NCBI GenBank assembly: GCA_023334545.1
Contig: JAADVB010000056.1
Location: 1 to 64,000, forward strand
Direction of reading: 5' to 3'
Length of the DNA stretch: 64,000 nt
DNA from: Salisapilia sapeloensis
Taxonomy: Eukaryota; Oomycota; Peronosporomycetes; Peronosporales; Salisapiliaceae
How positions within the stretch are numbered: position 1 is the first letter of the stretch; the number at the start of each line of letters is the position of its first letter. A program made the translations under genes and the position numbers. This document shows positions 51,660-61,581 of the stretch, piece by piece. A model generated the notes under the pieces. The model saw only the letters and a list, made by a program, of their open reading frames with translations. It did not search any database and was not told the origin of the DNA.

Positions 51660-51687
51660 CTTTTCAAGTGAAAGTGATCTTGAAAAG
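51660..51687. repeat. Hairpin, 9-bp perfect arms
   Basis: CTTTTCAAG (51660-51668) and CTTGAAAAG (51679-51687) form a perfect inverted repeat with a 10-base loop. Confidence 0.5.
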
Positions 51688-51892
51688 ATGCATCGTTTTT
51701 CAGTGAGCTCTCACGAAGCAAGGAATTACATGTAGAGCCTCTAGGTCATCCCAATCGATGCTTTTGAATACGCCCTATTCGCCTAGGCCAAAAGTGGAGA
51801 AATGATGAACAAACGTTTTTCGTCGATTGTCGAGATCGCTACTTGGCGCCCTCGTGCTCCAGTGTTCGATTGATCCGCGGCTTTTTAAGATC

Positions 51893-51974
51893 ATACAAAA
51901 AGCTAGTGAGTCCAGAATTCGCAACACTTTCCTTACAAGCAGCGCTGTTGCTTCGAATTACTAGCTTTTTGTAT
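51893..51974. repeat. Long interrupted hairpin
   Basis: Outer arms ATACAAAAAGCTAGT (51893-51907) and its exact complement (51960-51974) are followed by inner pairs AATTCG (51916-51921) with CGAATT (51954-51959), and CAACA (51922-51926) with TGTTG (51946-51950). One strand has an 8-base bulge, and the loop is 19 bases. This is much more pairing than chance would usually give. It could be a small RNA precursor, a MITE-like remnant, or a cruciform. Confidence 0.65.
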
Positions 51975-52710
51975 GCCTCCGACCGACAAAACGACCTACA
52001 CAACATCCTTGAACGAGGACTACGAGGTAGCGATCGAGTCGAGTACGAAAGCTTTTGCAAATGAATTTCTTTTCTTTGACATATATGAATAGAGCATACT
52101 CGAAAGTGTCTAGTGGACTGATCTAGACTGTCTACAAGTCATTCCTTCGTCTCTAAAAGGACCCAAGTACGTCTACGACCTTTCAAGGTACATCGTATAC
52201 TGGACGAACCGATTGCTCCGTGATTGCCAAGCGTGTGCAGTCACGGCATCGAGGTCATCGATAGCTCTATCTTCTTATTTATTAATTTCTCTTAAAAGAA
52301 ATAGGTGCACTATATTTTGAAAATGCCTGCTTGCTTTTCCTATGCATGAGTCAGAGGATCAAGTATTAAGCCAGCATAATGTCGGCGTAGACGAATATCA
52401 TGCCAAAATTAGAGGAACGAAGTGGGAATCCGACTCAACTTCTGTATACTAAACGGACTGCTTCCGATGAGAGACGTTAGATCAAACATCTCTTCAAATG
52501 TTTACTTGCATACACTACTTTTATCGCAGGCAGTCGATGAGAACTCATGACTTCAAAATTGAAAGCACTTTGCCTTAAATCTTTTAACTAAACGCTATAC
52601 AAATCTACCACCAATATCTTATCCGCTCCTTCACATCCAAAGCAGCTAACACTCCTTCCCACTCTTCTTGCAACCAACATGTTAATAGCAGCATCCGACA
52701 ACACGATACT

Positions 52711-53934
52711 TTACAAATCAAATGGTTTCGTTTCAAGCTCTAGACGGATGTTCAATTTCGCAGATCGCACGAGGTCGACCCATTTCGCTTTCTCAGCCCA
52801 CATCGACCTGCTCGGCTTCCTCAGCTCTTGATGCCGATACGTACGGTGCTTTGGAGCAAGACCAATAGGTGGTGTGAATCCACTGGATGGAAAACGCTCG
52901 AGATGCTGATTTTCAACGTACTTGATGCAGTACTCGATGCCCATCTTGTTCCATAACTCTCGAAGGTCGAGTACTGCCGTGCGATACCAATATCCTGGAT
53001 GCGTGTATACGTCTAGATCTATAAAGATCTGAGCACCGAGCTCCTCGAAGAGCTCTCCGATCAAGTTTCGGAACTCCATGTGCGCTGTGTGCTGACGAAC
53101 GCGTCGTTCAGCGAAATCATCATCAGATCCTTCTGCTAGCCAGAACCACCGTTCCCATACGGCTTGCCTGTGCTCTGACCAGAAGCTGACCCACCGTCTA
53201 TAGCTTCTAGGTGCTTTGTCTGCATCAAAAGGACATGATAGACTGTTAAAAACGACTTCCCATGGCTTCTTCTCCATGCATTTATGCAGGACTTGAGCTA
53301 TCTTTACCATGTCTGCAACCTCTTCAGGAGATGTAGCTGAAGATACAGCAGAAGCTGGAGCCCTTTTACGCTTGCAAGTAGACTTTGGGTCTGGAGGCTC
53401 GAGAGTAGCTGCGAGGTCTGGATGGGAATGCTGTAATCGTTGCGCGACGGCAGCTTTTGTGGTGGATTCATCGAGTTGTATGGGGATGATCGATATACTA
53501 TTGCCTTGGCTTTGTACGTAGCTCTGGAGCTTATCGGCTCGACCTTGGAGGAACTCATCGTAGAGATCTTCTAGCGTACTCATGCAGCGAGTAGTAACGT
53601 GGGAGGCCAAGAAGATAAAGAACGCATGGTAATACAATGGTAGAGGCTGTTCATCTTTTACATGGCTAGATGTAGATGAAGATGGGCTTTCCGCCACAAG
53701 TTTCTCGTAAGCTAGCTTGCGATCATGAGCATTGGCATTGTCCACCGGATGCACAAGGACTAGATATTCTTTCTCATCGATGAATTGCTGAAAGGTCGTG
53801 AACTTTTCTTGGTAGAATTCACTGGCCATTCGAGAGAGCGCATGAAGGTTCTTGGTCGCGAGTCTCAACGCCAAGTAGTCGAAGAAGGCCGTAAGCCGAT
53901 CACCGCCCGTGCCTAGCATGGCCTCGGAGGTCAT
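52711..53934 (-). CDS. Conserved-looking protein of unknown function
   Basis: 407 residues, one exon, ATG 53934. I do not recognise the family. The N-terminal 170 residues look like a helical bundle (FFDYLALRLATKNLHAL, YYHAFFIFLASHVTTRC). A basic Ser/Ala stretch KSTCKRKRAPASAVSS near 185-200 could be a nuclear signal. The C-terminal half is rich in Trp and Tyr (WVSFWSEHRQAVWERWFWLAEG, LDVYTHPGYWYRTAVLDLRELW) and ends in a hydrophilic region. There is no signal peptide or membrane helix. An E2F-like site lies about 80 bases upstream of the start, which would fit an S-phase gene, but this is inference. Confidence 0.7.
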   Translation of the reverse strand: MTSEAMLGTGGDRLTAFFDYLALRLATKNLHALSRMASEFYQEKFTTFQQFIDEKEYLVLVHPVDNANAHDRKLAYEKLVAESPSSSTSSHVKDEQPLPLYYHAFFIFLASHVTTRCMSTLEDLYDEFLQGRADKLQSYVQSQGNSISIIPIQLDESTTKAAVAQRLQHSHPDLAATLEPPDPKSTCKRKRAPASAVSSATSPEEVADMVKIAQVLHKCMEKKPWEVVFNSLSCPFDADKAPRSYRRWVSFWSEHRQAVWERWFWLAEGSDDDFAERRVRQHTAHMEFRNLIGELFEELGAQIFIDLDVYTHPGYWYRTAVLDLRELWNKMGIEYCIKYVENQHLERFPSSGFTPPIGLAPKHRTYRHQELRKPSRSMWAEKAKWVDLVRSAKLNIRLELETKPFDL

Positions 53935-54973
53935 GTCAGCGAATTAGTGTGTTAATTCTGACGAATTAGCGCTAAAATGTTTCTAATTGGTATGAAAGAC
54001 ACAAGACAAAAGGCGGGAAATCGGTATGATCAAATGATGATAAGATGGCAGCAGCAAGTGGTGGATGGTTCACTGTTTCCGTGGGTATTTCTTCTTGCAG
54101 TGGGCAGTAATCTCGGGTGTATATGCTCAAGAGAGAGAGAGTGGCGGATGTGGAGAATTGCGTCGCCGAGGTGGTCTGATGGGCTGCCTGTAACCCTAGA
54201 CAAGTTGTACGATACGATGCCTTCCTTGCAGAGGTGGCGAGGAGGGTGATCTGGTGGGTAGTACTCGTGTGATGGTATGGTCTTGAGTGGAAGGAAAGGT
54301 TTGCATGGACGGACAGAAGAATCGGTTTTATGGTTTGCTGACCCCTTTCTACTCCTTCCCAACGACGTCTTCCATCTCTCCATGCAACCCTTTCAGCTCT
54401 TTCAGTCAAGACTATTTACATGGAGTATTACTGCATCGGACATTTGCGAAAAGGAGCAAGAAATGACGGGGTTTCAGTGCTTCTCCACGGAAACCACTCT
54501 CTCTTTTCTTTTTCTTTTGTATAGAAGATCGCTGCTCATTCGCTTTTCTTCCAGACGAGAAGTGTATTGGAGGTACAGGTTGCTATGCGGTATACCTTGA
54601 TGAGGTTGCCATCATGACAACAAGAGCTCGCCTCTGTCTGTGCCGCCATCCTTCCTGTCCGACAAGCAAGGCATTGCAAGAGCTACTCGAACCTTATTGC
54701 CACTTCACGCTTTGCTCGACCTCACCTGATGATCTGATAATGTATCAGCATGATTGCTCAAACGATTTGTAAGTGTATACTGGAGCCGAGTCATGTACCG
54801 CCGAAATGAAGTTAATGTCTATCAAAACGACATGCATATCCATTCTGATACTGTATACTGGAAATTTGTATGAAACGCTGTATATAAAGTAGGCACATTG
54901 GGCTTTTCACGTGCAAATGTTCACTTTCCGTTTTTCCTCCAAGCAGACAGATCTCGTTTGAAGAGTTGAAGTG
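53935..54973. promoter_or_regulatory. Divergent intergenic region (unknown protein / GltD-like)
   Basis: About 1 kb between divergent starts. Short conflicting frames only, up to 145 codons on the minus strand (starting at 54409), without similarity that I trust. It should contain both promoters. Confidence 0.4.
54012..54020 (-). promoter_or_regulatory. E2F-like site (TTTCCCGCC)
   Basis: Read on the minus strand this fits TTTSSCGC and lies about 80 bases upstream of ATG 53934 of the 407-residue gene, the usual distance of a proximal promoter element. Confidence 0.35.
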
Positions 54974-56608
54974 ATGTTGGCTGCGCGTAAAATGCGCGCG
55001 GTGGTGCGTCGAAGCGCACGGGCCCTTTCGTCCGTGTCGCGTGCGAAACCGACGGGCGAGACGGAAGAAGCTTTGTTTGAAAAGCGCGACGGATCGAAGG
55101 GGCAAATCAATAGTGCGCGCGCATTTATCGAATTCGATCGGCAACCGGATCCATATCGGCCTGCCGCAGAGCGCGTGCATGACTGGAATGAAATCCATGA
55201 AGACGATCGCGCGCCGAGTGAACGGAAAGTGCAAGCCGCGCGCTGTATGGATTGCGGCACGCCGTTCTGCCAAACGCACACAGGATGTCCTGTGCACAAT
55301 CTAATTCCGGAGTGGAATGAGCTTGTGTATCGGAACGAATGGAAGGAAGCGATTGACCGTTTGCACAAGACGAACAACTTTCCCGAGTTCACGGGAAGAG
55401 TTTGTCCTGCTCCCTGTGAGTCGGCTTGTGTGGCTGGACTGGTCGATGATCCGATCACGATCAAGAATAATGAGTATGCTATCATTGATAGAGCATTTGA
55501 AGAAGGATGGGTCGTGCCGCGATATCCACAGAGGAACGGCTTGAGTGTCGCTGTCGTTGGATCCGGCCCAGCTGGACTTGCTGCGGCTGACCAATTGAAC
55601 CAGAAAGGGTACACAGTCACAGTGTACGAACGGGAGGACCGCATTGGCGGCTTGCTCATGTATGGCATTCCCAACATGAAGCTGGACAAGGCGAAAGTGA
55701 CTCGACGAGTCGATTTGTTGGCGGAAGAAGGCATCATCTTTGCACCCAACTCGGAAATCGGGGTCAACGTGTCTGTGGAGCAACTTCAGGAAGAGCATGA
55801 TGCCATGGTGCTATGTGTCGGATCCACTTTGCCGCGCGATATTAACGTTCCGGGTCGTGACCTGAAAGGCATTCACTTTGCCATGGAGTTTTTGACCAAG
55901 AACCAGAAGAAGCTTATGCTCACGGTCGACGGAAAGCTTCAGAGTGGATGGGATCGGGACTTTGTCACGGCAGAAGGAAAGGATGTCGTCGTCATTGGCG
56001 GCGGAGACACTGGTACGGACTGCATAGCAACGTCAATGCGTCACCGATGCAAGTCAGTCGTAAATCTCGAGTGGAACGCCATGCCACCAACGAGCCGCGC
56101 TCCGGAGAACCCGTGGCCAGAGTACCCTCGCATCTATGGTGTCGACTACGGTCATGGCGAAGTGCGTGCAGTATTCGGTGACGACCCGCGCAAGTACAGC
56201 CGCTTCACGAAGGCGTTCAAAGGCAACGACAAGGGCGAGCTGACTCATATTGTGACGCAAATGTCGGAGCGTGATGCTGAAACCGGTCAGATCGTCGCGA
56301 TCGAAGGGTCGGAGGAAGAGCTGCCTTGCGACTTGGCACTCTTTGCCATGGGCTTTTCGAGCCCCGAGCAACAGATTGCAGAGCACTTGGGTCTTGAAAT
56401 CGATCAGCGCAAGAACATTCGTGCTGCGTATGGCGCGTACCAGACATCGATCGAAGGCGTGTTTGCCGCGGGAGACTGCCGACGAGGTCAGTCACTTGTC
56501 GTGTGGGCGATCAATGAAGGACGCGGTGTCGCGGATGCTGTGGAAAAGTACTTTTTGCGTGAAGGTTTCCAGCCGGAGATTATGCCCAAGCAGCAGCGAT
56601 ATGGCTAA
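54974..56608 (+). CDS. gltD: Glutamate synthase small-subunit-like (GltD) oxidoreductase, mitochondrial
   Basis: 544 residues from ATG 54974; the first 25 residues ([20 protein letters not shown]) are basic and free of acid, a mitochondrial-type leader. Iron-sulfur cysteines occur in [15 protein letters not shown] and [13 protein letters not shown] fold: [21 protein letters not shown](P)H fold: [13 protein letters not shown]. The FAD-binding C-terminal [23 protein letters not shown] is typical. GltD passes electrons from NADPH to the large subunit that makes glutamate from glutamine and 2-oxoglutarate. In fungi and plants the two parts are one polypeptide; here the beta part stands alone at about the bacterial length plus a leader. 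The large subunit is not in this window. Single exon. Confidence 0.9.
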   Translation: MLAARKMRAVVRRSARALSSVSRAKPTGETEEALFEKRDGSKGQINSARAFIEFDRQPDPYRPAAERVHDWNEIHEDDRAPSERKVQAARCMDCGTPFCQTHTGCPVHNLIPEWNELVYRNEWKEAIDRLHKTNNFPEFTGRVCPAPCESACVAGLVDDPITIKNNEYAIIDRAFEEGWVVPRYPQRNGLSVAVVGSGPAGLAAADQLNQKGYTVTVYEREDRIGGLLMYGIPNMKLDKAKVTRRVDLLAEEGIIFAPNSEIGVNVSVEQLQEEHDAMVLCVGSTLPRDINVPGRDLKGIHFAMEFLTKNQKKLMLTVDGKLQSGWDRDFVTAEGKDVVVIGGGDTGTDCIATSMRHRCKSVVNLEWNAMPPTSRAPENPWPEYPRIYGVDYGHGEVRAVFGDDPRKYSRFTKAFKGNDKGELTHIVTQMSERDAETGQIVAIEGSEEELPCDLALFAMGFSSPEQQIAEHLGLEIDQRKNIRAAYGAYQTSIEGVFAAGDCRRGQSLVVWAINEGRGVADAVEKYFLREGFQPEIMPKQQRYG

Positions 56609-56789
56609 GCGAATGACATTATATCTCGTTGGATGGGAAGGACTCTGGCGACGTTATTATAGGTGGCGTAGTGTCGGATACGTCTCTCTTGCCCAGACAG
56701 GAAGAGCTCTGGCCACGAGAGGAAGGTGTTTCGAAAGATAATAAGAAATACATAGATCCTGCACGAAAACAACGTTTCTCTTTTATTTG

Positions 56790-58898
56790 CTAATACCGAA
56801 TGGTTGGTACGATGTGCTGCAGCTTCTCGAGACCTCGGAGACCACTGCCGAGGTTAGTGGCAGGAGAGAAGGCTCGACCCATGTCTTCTTCGCTACGTGC
56901 TTCCTGAACACCATTGTAGCGAAGGTCAAGCACTCGGACGCCAGTGAGCATCGAAACGTCCTGGATGCCTTGGCAGTTGCTTAGGTTGAGTATGTGGACA
57001 CGATGCAGCGCTTGGACATTCGTGACTCGTTCGCATCCGGATAGAGTCAAGGAGTGGACGTTTCCGAGCGCACTTACGTCCGAAACCTTGGTACAGTGTT
57101 TGAGCGACAGCGTGTGGACACTTGCGAGGCAGGATACGTCCTCTACTAGCGGACAGTAGCTTAGATCGAGCGTATGGACTTGGGCGAGAGCGGATACATC
57201 GCAGATGAGAGGACATCCGGCAAGTTTGAGCTCTCGGACGTTACCTAGAGCACTCACGTCTTCCACTTGGTCGCAGAACCGGAGGTCGACTTCACGAGCA
57301 TTTGCAAATGGCCGGACGTCTCGTAAGAGAGGACAGCTCGAGACGTTCACGTATCGAATGTTAGATCCTTGTAGTGCAGAAAGATCCTTCAGCACCATGC
57401 AGCGATAAGCTACTAGTCGTCTTAAAGAGGAGAGTGTTGGTGGTAACTTTTCGATCTTTGTGCTGTAGCTAATGTCGAGCTCATGGATGTCGCTCACGCC
57501 TTCTAATGACTCGATGCGAGGGCATCGTCCCATGAATAGTGTGCGTAGTCCTTTAAAGCCAGCGACGGAAGTGATGCTTCGGCAGTTGGATACGTTTAGC
57601 TTCTCTAGTCTAGTCGTAGCTTGAGCGAGAGCAGACAAGTTACTGATGCCGTCGCATAGGCGGAGGGACAGATTAACGACGCTCGTGAGCTTGGAAACGT
57701 CCCACACGAGCTTGCACATTGAAATGTCCAAAGTGTGTACGTTGCCGAGGCTAGAAACGTCTTGGATCTGCGAGCATCCACTGAGATCTAGCTCAAAGTT
57801 ACCACCCAAAGCACTCACGTCTTGGATGCCGTGACACTTGCGTAGACGCAGTGTATGGACGCTTCCAAGCGTGCTGACGTCCTTTAGATCGATGCAGCCA
57901 TTCAGTGTCAGTGTGTGGACGTTGCCAAGCGCTCGGACGTCAGTCACGTTGATGCAGCCACTCAGATTCAAATTCTGAACGTTCGCGAGCATGCTCACGT
58001 CGCGGACTAGAGGACAATTGCGTAGTTCTACTTTCTGTACGTTGGCAAGCGGAGAAACATCTTCCAGAGCCCGGCAGACGTTGGCATAGACGCTGGTGCA
58101 GTTCGAGAGTGGACGGACGTCTACGACTGCATGGCAGTAGGATATATCTACACTATCGCAGTTGTGGAGGAAAGAGAGGTCGGACAAGCGATTGCAGTAA
58201 CTTAGATCGATGTGGCTGAGGTTACTGTTGTTGTCTCCGTTCTCTAGACACGAAAGGCCGTCGAGGACGTTGCATCCACTGAGATCCAAGGACTTTAGCT
58301 GGTTGATACCTGGAAAGAGATTGACTCGATGGATGCTCGACAAGTTGATGCTCTGGACTTGGTGGTTCCGAATCAGCTCTTGGAGCTTGTCGGAAAAATC
58401 AAAACCTTCTCGCCCAAAGCCGTCTGGAGGCATCCAGTCTTCAGCTCCTTGCGTTCGAATCGATATACGCACTGGCAGCCCAGTAAAGTTGCTTACGACG
58501 TTCTCGTTCTGGCTGCTACGTTTGCTGCCTTCGTTCGTTGTACCTGGAAGAGGACGGAAGGTGATGTTCATCAGGTTTGGCCATACACGTTGGAATCGGT
58601 CCAAGTCCTCCGTCGTGCATGTCAGTGCAGTCGGCGTGTCGAGGCTAACCTGCTTGTGTAGTATCTCATAGAGAGCGACACATACTTCTGTAAGTCCAAC
58701 TGCATCTTTCAATGACAAATAAGGAACGATGGAAGCATTCCAGAGGTCTACTGGGAATCGAGTAAGCAGTAGGCTGTCGCTGAAGTTCATGGTCTTGCGA
58801 TCGACTGGCTGCATGACGGGACTGCGAAGCGCGTAATGGGAAAAGTTGGGCACTAGAAGAGCACGTGGAAAGACCAAGAGAGGCCAGCCAATGTCCAT
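56790..58898 (-). CDS. F-box-like protein with 20-residue leucine-rich repeats
   Basis: 702 residues, one exon, ATG 58898; an in-frame later Met (MNFSDSLLL) is a possible alternative start. Residues about 45-85 look like an F-box (FPVDLWNASIVPYLSLKDAVGLTEVC in pieces). From about 175 to 690 runs a regular array of 20-residue LRRs of the form L.NVHTLDLSGC..I.DVSA, for example LGNVHTLTLNGCIDLKDVST and LGSVHTLRLRKCHGIQDVSA. The Cys ending each strand segment resembles cysteine-containing LRRs of F-box proteins. It likely recruits substrates to an SCF ubiquitin ligase. Unit DNA is close to 60 bp, visible as spaced ACGTC/ACGTT words on the plus strand. The gene converges with gltD. Confidence 0.8.
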   Translation of the reverse strand: MDIGWPLLVFPRALLVPNFSHYALRSPVMQPVDRKTMNFSDSLLLTRFPVDLWNASIVPYLSLKDAVGLTEVCVALYEILHKQVSLDTPTALTCTTEDLDRFQRVWPNLMNITFRPLPGTTNEGSKRSSQNENVVSNFTGLPVRISIRTQGAEDWMPPDGFGREGFDFSDKLQELIRNHQVQSINLSSIHRVNLFPGINQLKSLDLSGCNVLDGLSCLENGDNNSNLSHIDLSYCNRLSDLSFLHNCDSVDISYCHAVVDVRPLSNCTSVYANVCRALEDVSPLANVQKVELRNCPLVRDVSMLANVQNLNLSGCINVTDVRALGNVHTLTLNGCIDLKDVSTLGSVHTLRLRKCHGIQDVSALGGNFELDLSGCSQIQDVSSLGNVHTLDISMCKLVWDVSKLTSVVNLSLRLCDGISNLSALAQATTRLEKLNVSNCRSITSVAGFKGLRTLFMGRCPRIESLEGVSDIHELDISYSTKIEKLPPTLSSLRRLVAYRCMVLKDLSALQGSNIRYVNVSSCPLLRDVRPFANAREVDLRFCDQVEDVSALGNVRELKLAGCPLICDVSALAQVHTLDLSYCPLVEDVSCLASVHTLSLKHCTKVSDVSALGNVHSLTLSGCERVTNVQALHRVHILNLSNCQGIQDVSMLTGVRVLDLRYNGVQEARSEEDMGRAFSPATNLGSGLRGLEKLQHIVPTIRY
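56900..58330. repeat. Degenerate 60-bp coding tandem repeat
   Basis: Within the F-box/LRR-like gene, units of about 60 bp (20 codons) repeat more than twenty times with a conserved GGACGTT/CACGTC-like pair of words per unit. Divergence between units is high, so this is old repeat expansion rather than recent slippage. Confidence 0.6.
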
Positions 58899-59275
58899 GG
58901 CTGGAAGACCCCAGTCCGATCCAGTCTATCCCAGACCATGTCAACGCACTTGAAGTTGACTTGAAGAGCAGTCACCTTACGTGGTCTTGTGATACCGATC
59001 TCGGGTTCGTGGCGTTCATAGGAGCTAGGAAGGACCAAGAGTACTATCGGATCCTTCAGAGGAAAGTAGCTCGATACTAAAGCATTATCATGCTCAAATC
59101 TTTTACATCTAATCCCAAGTATAATGAAAGAACTTCCATCCTCTCTTCTTATCTAAAGATAGATGGAGATATCAGAAGTCTGTGTCGAAAGAACTGTAGC
59201 AAACAAAGCAGATAAGAACACAAGACACCATTCAAACGGTCACGATGGAAACGACAATCGTAGATTTCAATCCAT
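58899..59275. other. Short intergenic stretch, nothing recognised
   Basis: 377 bases upstream of the LRR gene and downstream of CBS. It holds the promoter of the former and the 3' UTR of the latter. Confidence 0.4.
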
Positions 59276-61009
59276 CTAACGCTCTTCTCCAGCCGTCGTG
59301 ATGTAGTTGAGCAAGTCGATTCTCGTCACGAGTCCCGAGATCTTTCCCTGCCCAGCATCTTCATGCGTCGTGACGATGGCGAAGTAGTCCTTGTCAAAGA
59401 TCGACGTCAATTTCTCCAACAACGTGTCTTTCGTGACGCGAGAAAAGTTCGTAAAGAGGGCACTGGCAACCACGTCGTCTCGCTTCAGTCGCCCAGCACT
59501 CAGTTGCGACAGCAAGTTGCCGATACTCACGACTCCCTTGGCTATACCATCATTTCCGAGCACTGGCAATTGGTCAAATCCATTCTCCTCCATCAATTGG
59601 ATGCTCTCTCCGACCGTGGCATTTGGTGAGATGGTGGTAGGAGCCTGCAGCGTCAGTTCTCCCACCGTCTTCTTCGCCCACCAAGACGACGCATCTGGAT
59701 CCTTCCGGTATGTCGAGTAGTTCTGACGCGAGTGGACAGGGTTCGGGACGAACGAGTGCTCGAACATCCATGCATCACTCAAGAATTTTGACATGTAGTT
59801 ACGAGTAGAGTCAGGTAGGAGCACGACACAGCGCTGGCCTTCGGATAGAGAAGCAGCAGCTCGGACGGCTGCAGCCATGGCAGAACCGCAGGAACCTCCG
59901 CAGAGCAATCCTTCCTCTCGAATTAGACGTCTGGACATGATGAATGACTCTTGGTCATTCGTCTTCTCCCACTTGTCCACGACGGATCGATCGAGGACAT
60001 TCGGGATGAAGTCGTATCCGATACCTTCGACTTTGTATGGGACGTTTCGATTCGGATCATCCTTGTCGTCTGGATTCGCTAGGATCGAACCTTCCGGGTC
60101 GACGCCGACGACCTGGACGTGTGGTAATTTGGATCGAAGTTTCTTCGCCACGCCCGTGATGGTGCCTCCGGTCCCGACTCTAGGACAGGTGTTAGGGCTT
60201 TATAGTCTACAAGAGCGATGGAAGTCGTACCCCATAACGATCATGTCGATCTTATTGTCACATTGGTACAAGATTTCTTCCGCTGTGCCGTTAAAGTGAG
60301 CATCGGGGTTGGATGCGTTGCTGTATTGGTCCAAAATGTGGGCATTCGGGATCTCTTCCTGCAGTCGTTTCGCGACACCAATGTGGCTTTCAGGAGAGTC
60401 ATACGCAGCTTCCGTTGGTGTTCGAATAATCTCGGCACCTAGCGCCTTGAGAATATTCACCTTCTCCAGACTCATTTTTTCTAGAGTGATGGTCAGATAG
60501 GAGTGTTGGTCTATTTAGATGATCGAGTACCTGGCAGCGTAATAATGCACCGATAGCCTTTGATGGCTGCTGCTAATGCAAGTCCAATGCCTAGTAGAGC
60601 TATTTTAGAGGGTATTCATGGAGTATAAAGATGAAACACGTACCGGTGTTGCCAGAAGTTGGTTCGATTAGCGTGTCTCCTGGTTTAATCCGACCGCTCT
60701 TTTCAGCGTCTTCCACCATTTGCTTTGCAATTCGGTCTTTAACCTACGTCATACAGTCTATACAATATACTTGTTGATCGGAAAATGGAGGCTGCGTACG
60801 GATCCACCGGCGTTAAAGAATTCGCATTTGGCCAAGAGTTCACATTTTAAATGCGCTTTCTTGCCAATGCTGTTGATACGGACCATGGGCGTCTGGCCGA
60901 CGGCCGAGAGGATATTCGGAAGAATCGACAACGCTTCATGCGGCAAATGACCTTCGTCCGATGATGAGATGGCCATGCTTGAAGAAATGGCATTAAGATG
61001 CACTCGCAT
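59276..61009 (-). CDS. CBS: Cystathionine beta-synthase
   Basis: Five exons on the minus strand: 61009-60800, 60743-60644, 60590-60531, 60480-60231, 60179-59276; introns 50-56 bp. 507 residues from the ATG at 61009, or 496 from the in-frame ATG at 60976. The PLP lysine lies in NAGGSVKDRI across the first junction; PLP-phosphate loop PTSGNTGIGLA; glycine loop [34 protein letters not shown]. Two C-terminal CBS domains follow ([29 protein letters not shown]). There is no N-terminal heme domain of the animal type. The enzyme joins serine and homocysteine to cystathionine, the first step of transsulfuration. It is divergent from SHMT. Confidence 0.92.
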
Positions 61010-61581
61010 ATAGCTATCCGTCTCTGATTGGCTTAAAATATCCAGAAAACGTTCCTATCTGCCTCTCGATTTGTTCACTGAAACAGCACCCAACGTATCG
61101 ATAAAATAGCTCCAAATAGGCTTCCTTCCGCCAAATGGTGACTTGAACTAGATCGTCTGCAGAAAAGGTGACTTGTGTGGTACCGCCTCGTTGCAAACGC
61201 CAAGTATCTTTCAGCAGAGCATCTCTCCTTCTTAAATCTGAACACACCGATACGACATCAACGTCCTCTGTCCATGTCCAGTCAACTCTTCATCCACGCT
61301 ACTCTTTGTCTAATTAATAATAACCTCTTCTCCAACATTTAAATCTACAAAACATACATAAGTCACTATTCGACGCTCCATATCAAATGTATCACCTTTT
61401 GCAAATTCTTGTGGTCTTCAAAACGAGAGATACATCTCGGATCGTCCCATCAAACTATCTCTCTCTATTCTACAATCACCTTATCTAACCAACGTCTATA
61501 AAAAGAGACAACAAGGGCATCTGCCCGCCAGTAAAGCTCATAAGACAAAACGCCCGCAAGTACTCAAGTCTCTTCATCACG
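61010..61581. promoter_or_regulatory. Shared upstream region of CBS and SHMT
   Basis: 572 bases between divergent starts. A 77-codon minus frame at 61014-61247 has no ATG and could be untranslated leader or an unrecognised exon. The segment 61320-61560 before SHMT is pyrimidine-rich, as in many oomycete promoters. Confidence 0.45.

Larger units (their letters stand above)
49122..52710. other. Gene-poor AT-richer stretch
   Basis: About 3.6 kb without a recognised gene. A 101-codon frame at 51214-51519 starts at TTG and gives no match. Two hairpins lie at 51660-51687 and 51893-51974. The sequence between 49.4 and 51.2 kb is AT-richer than the gene blocks. It may be an old, mutated mobile element, but I found no readable reverse transcriptase or transposase. 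Confidence 0.4.
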
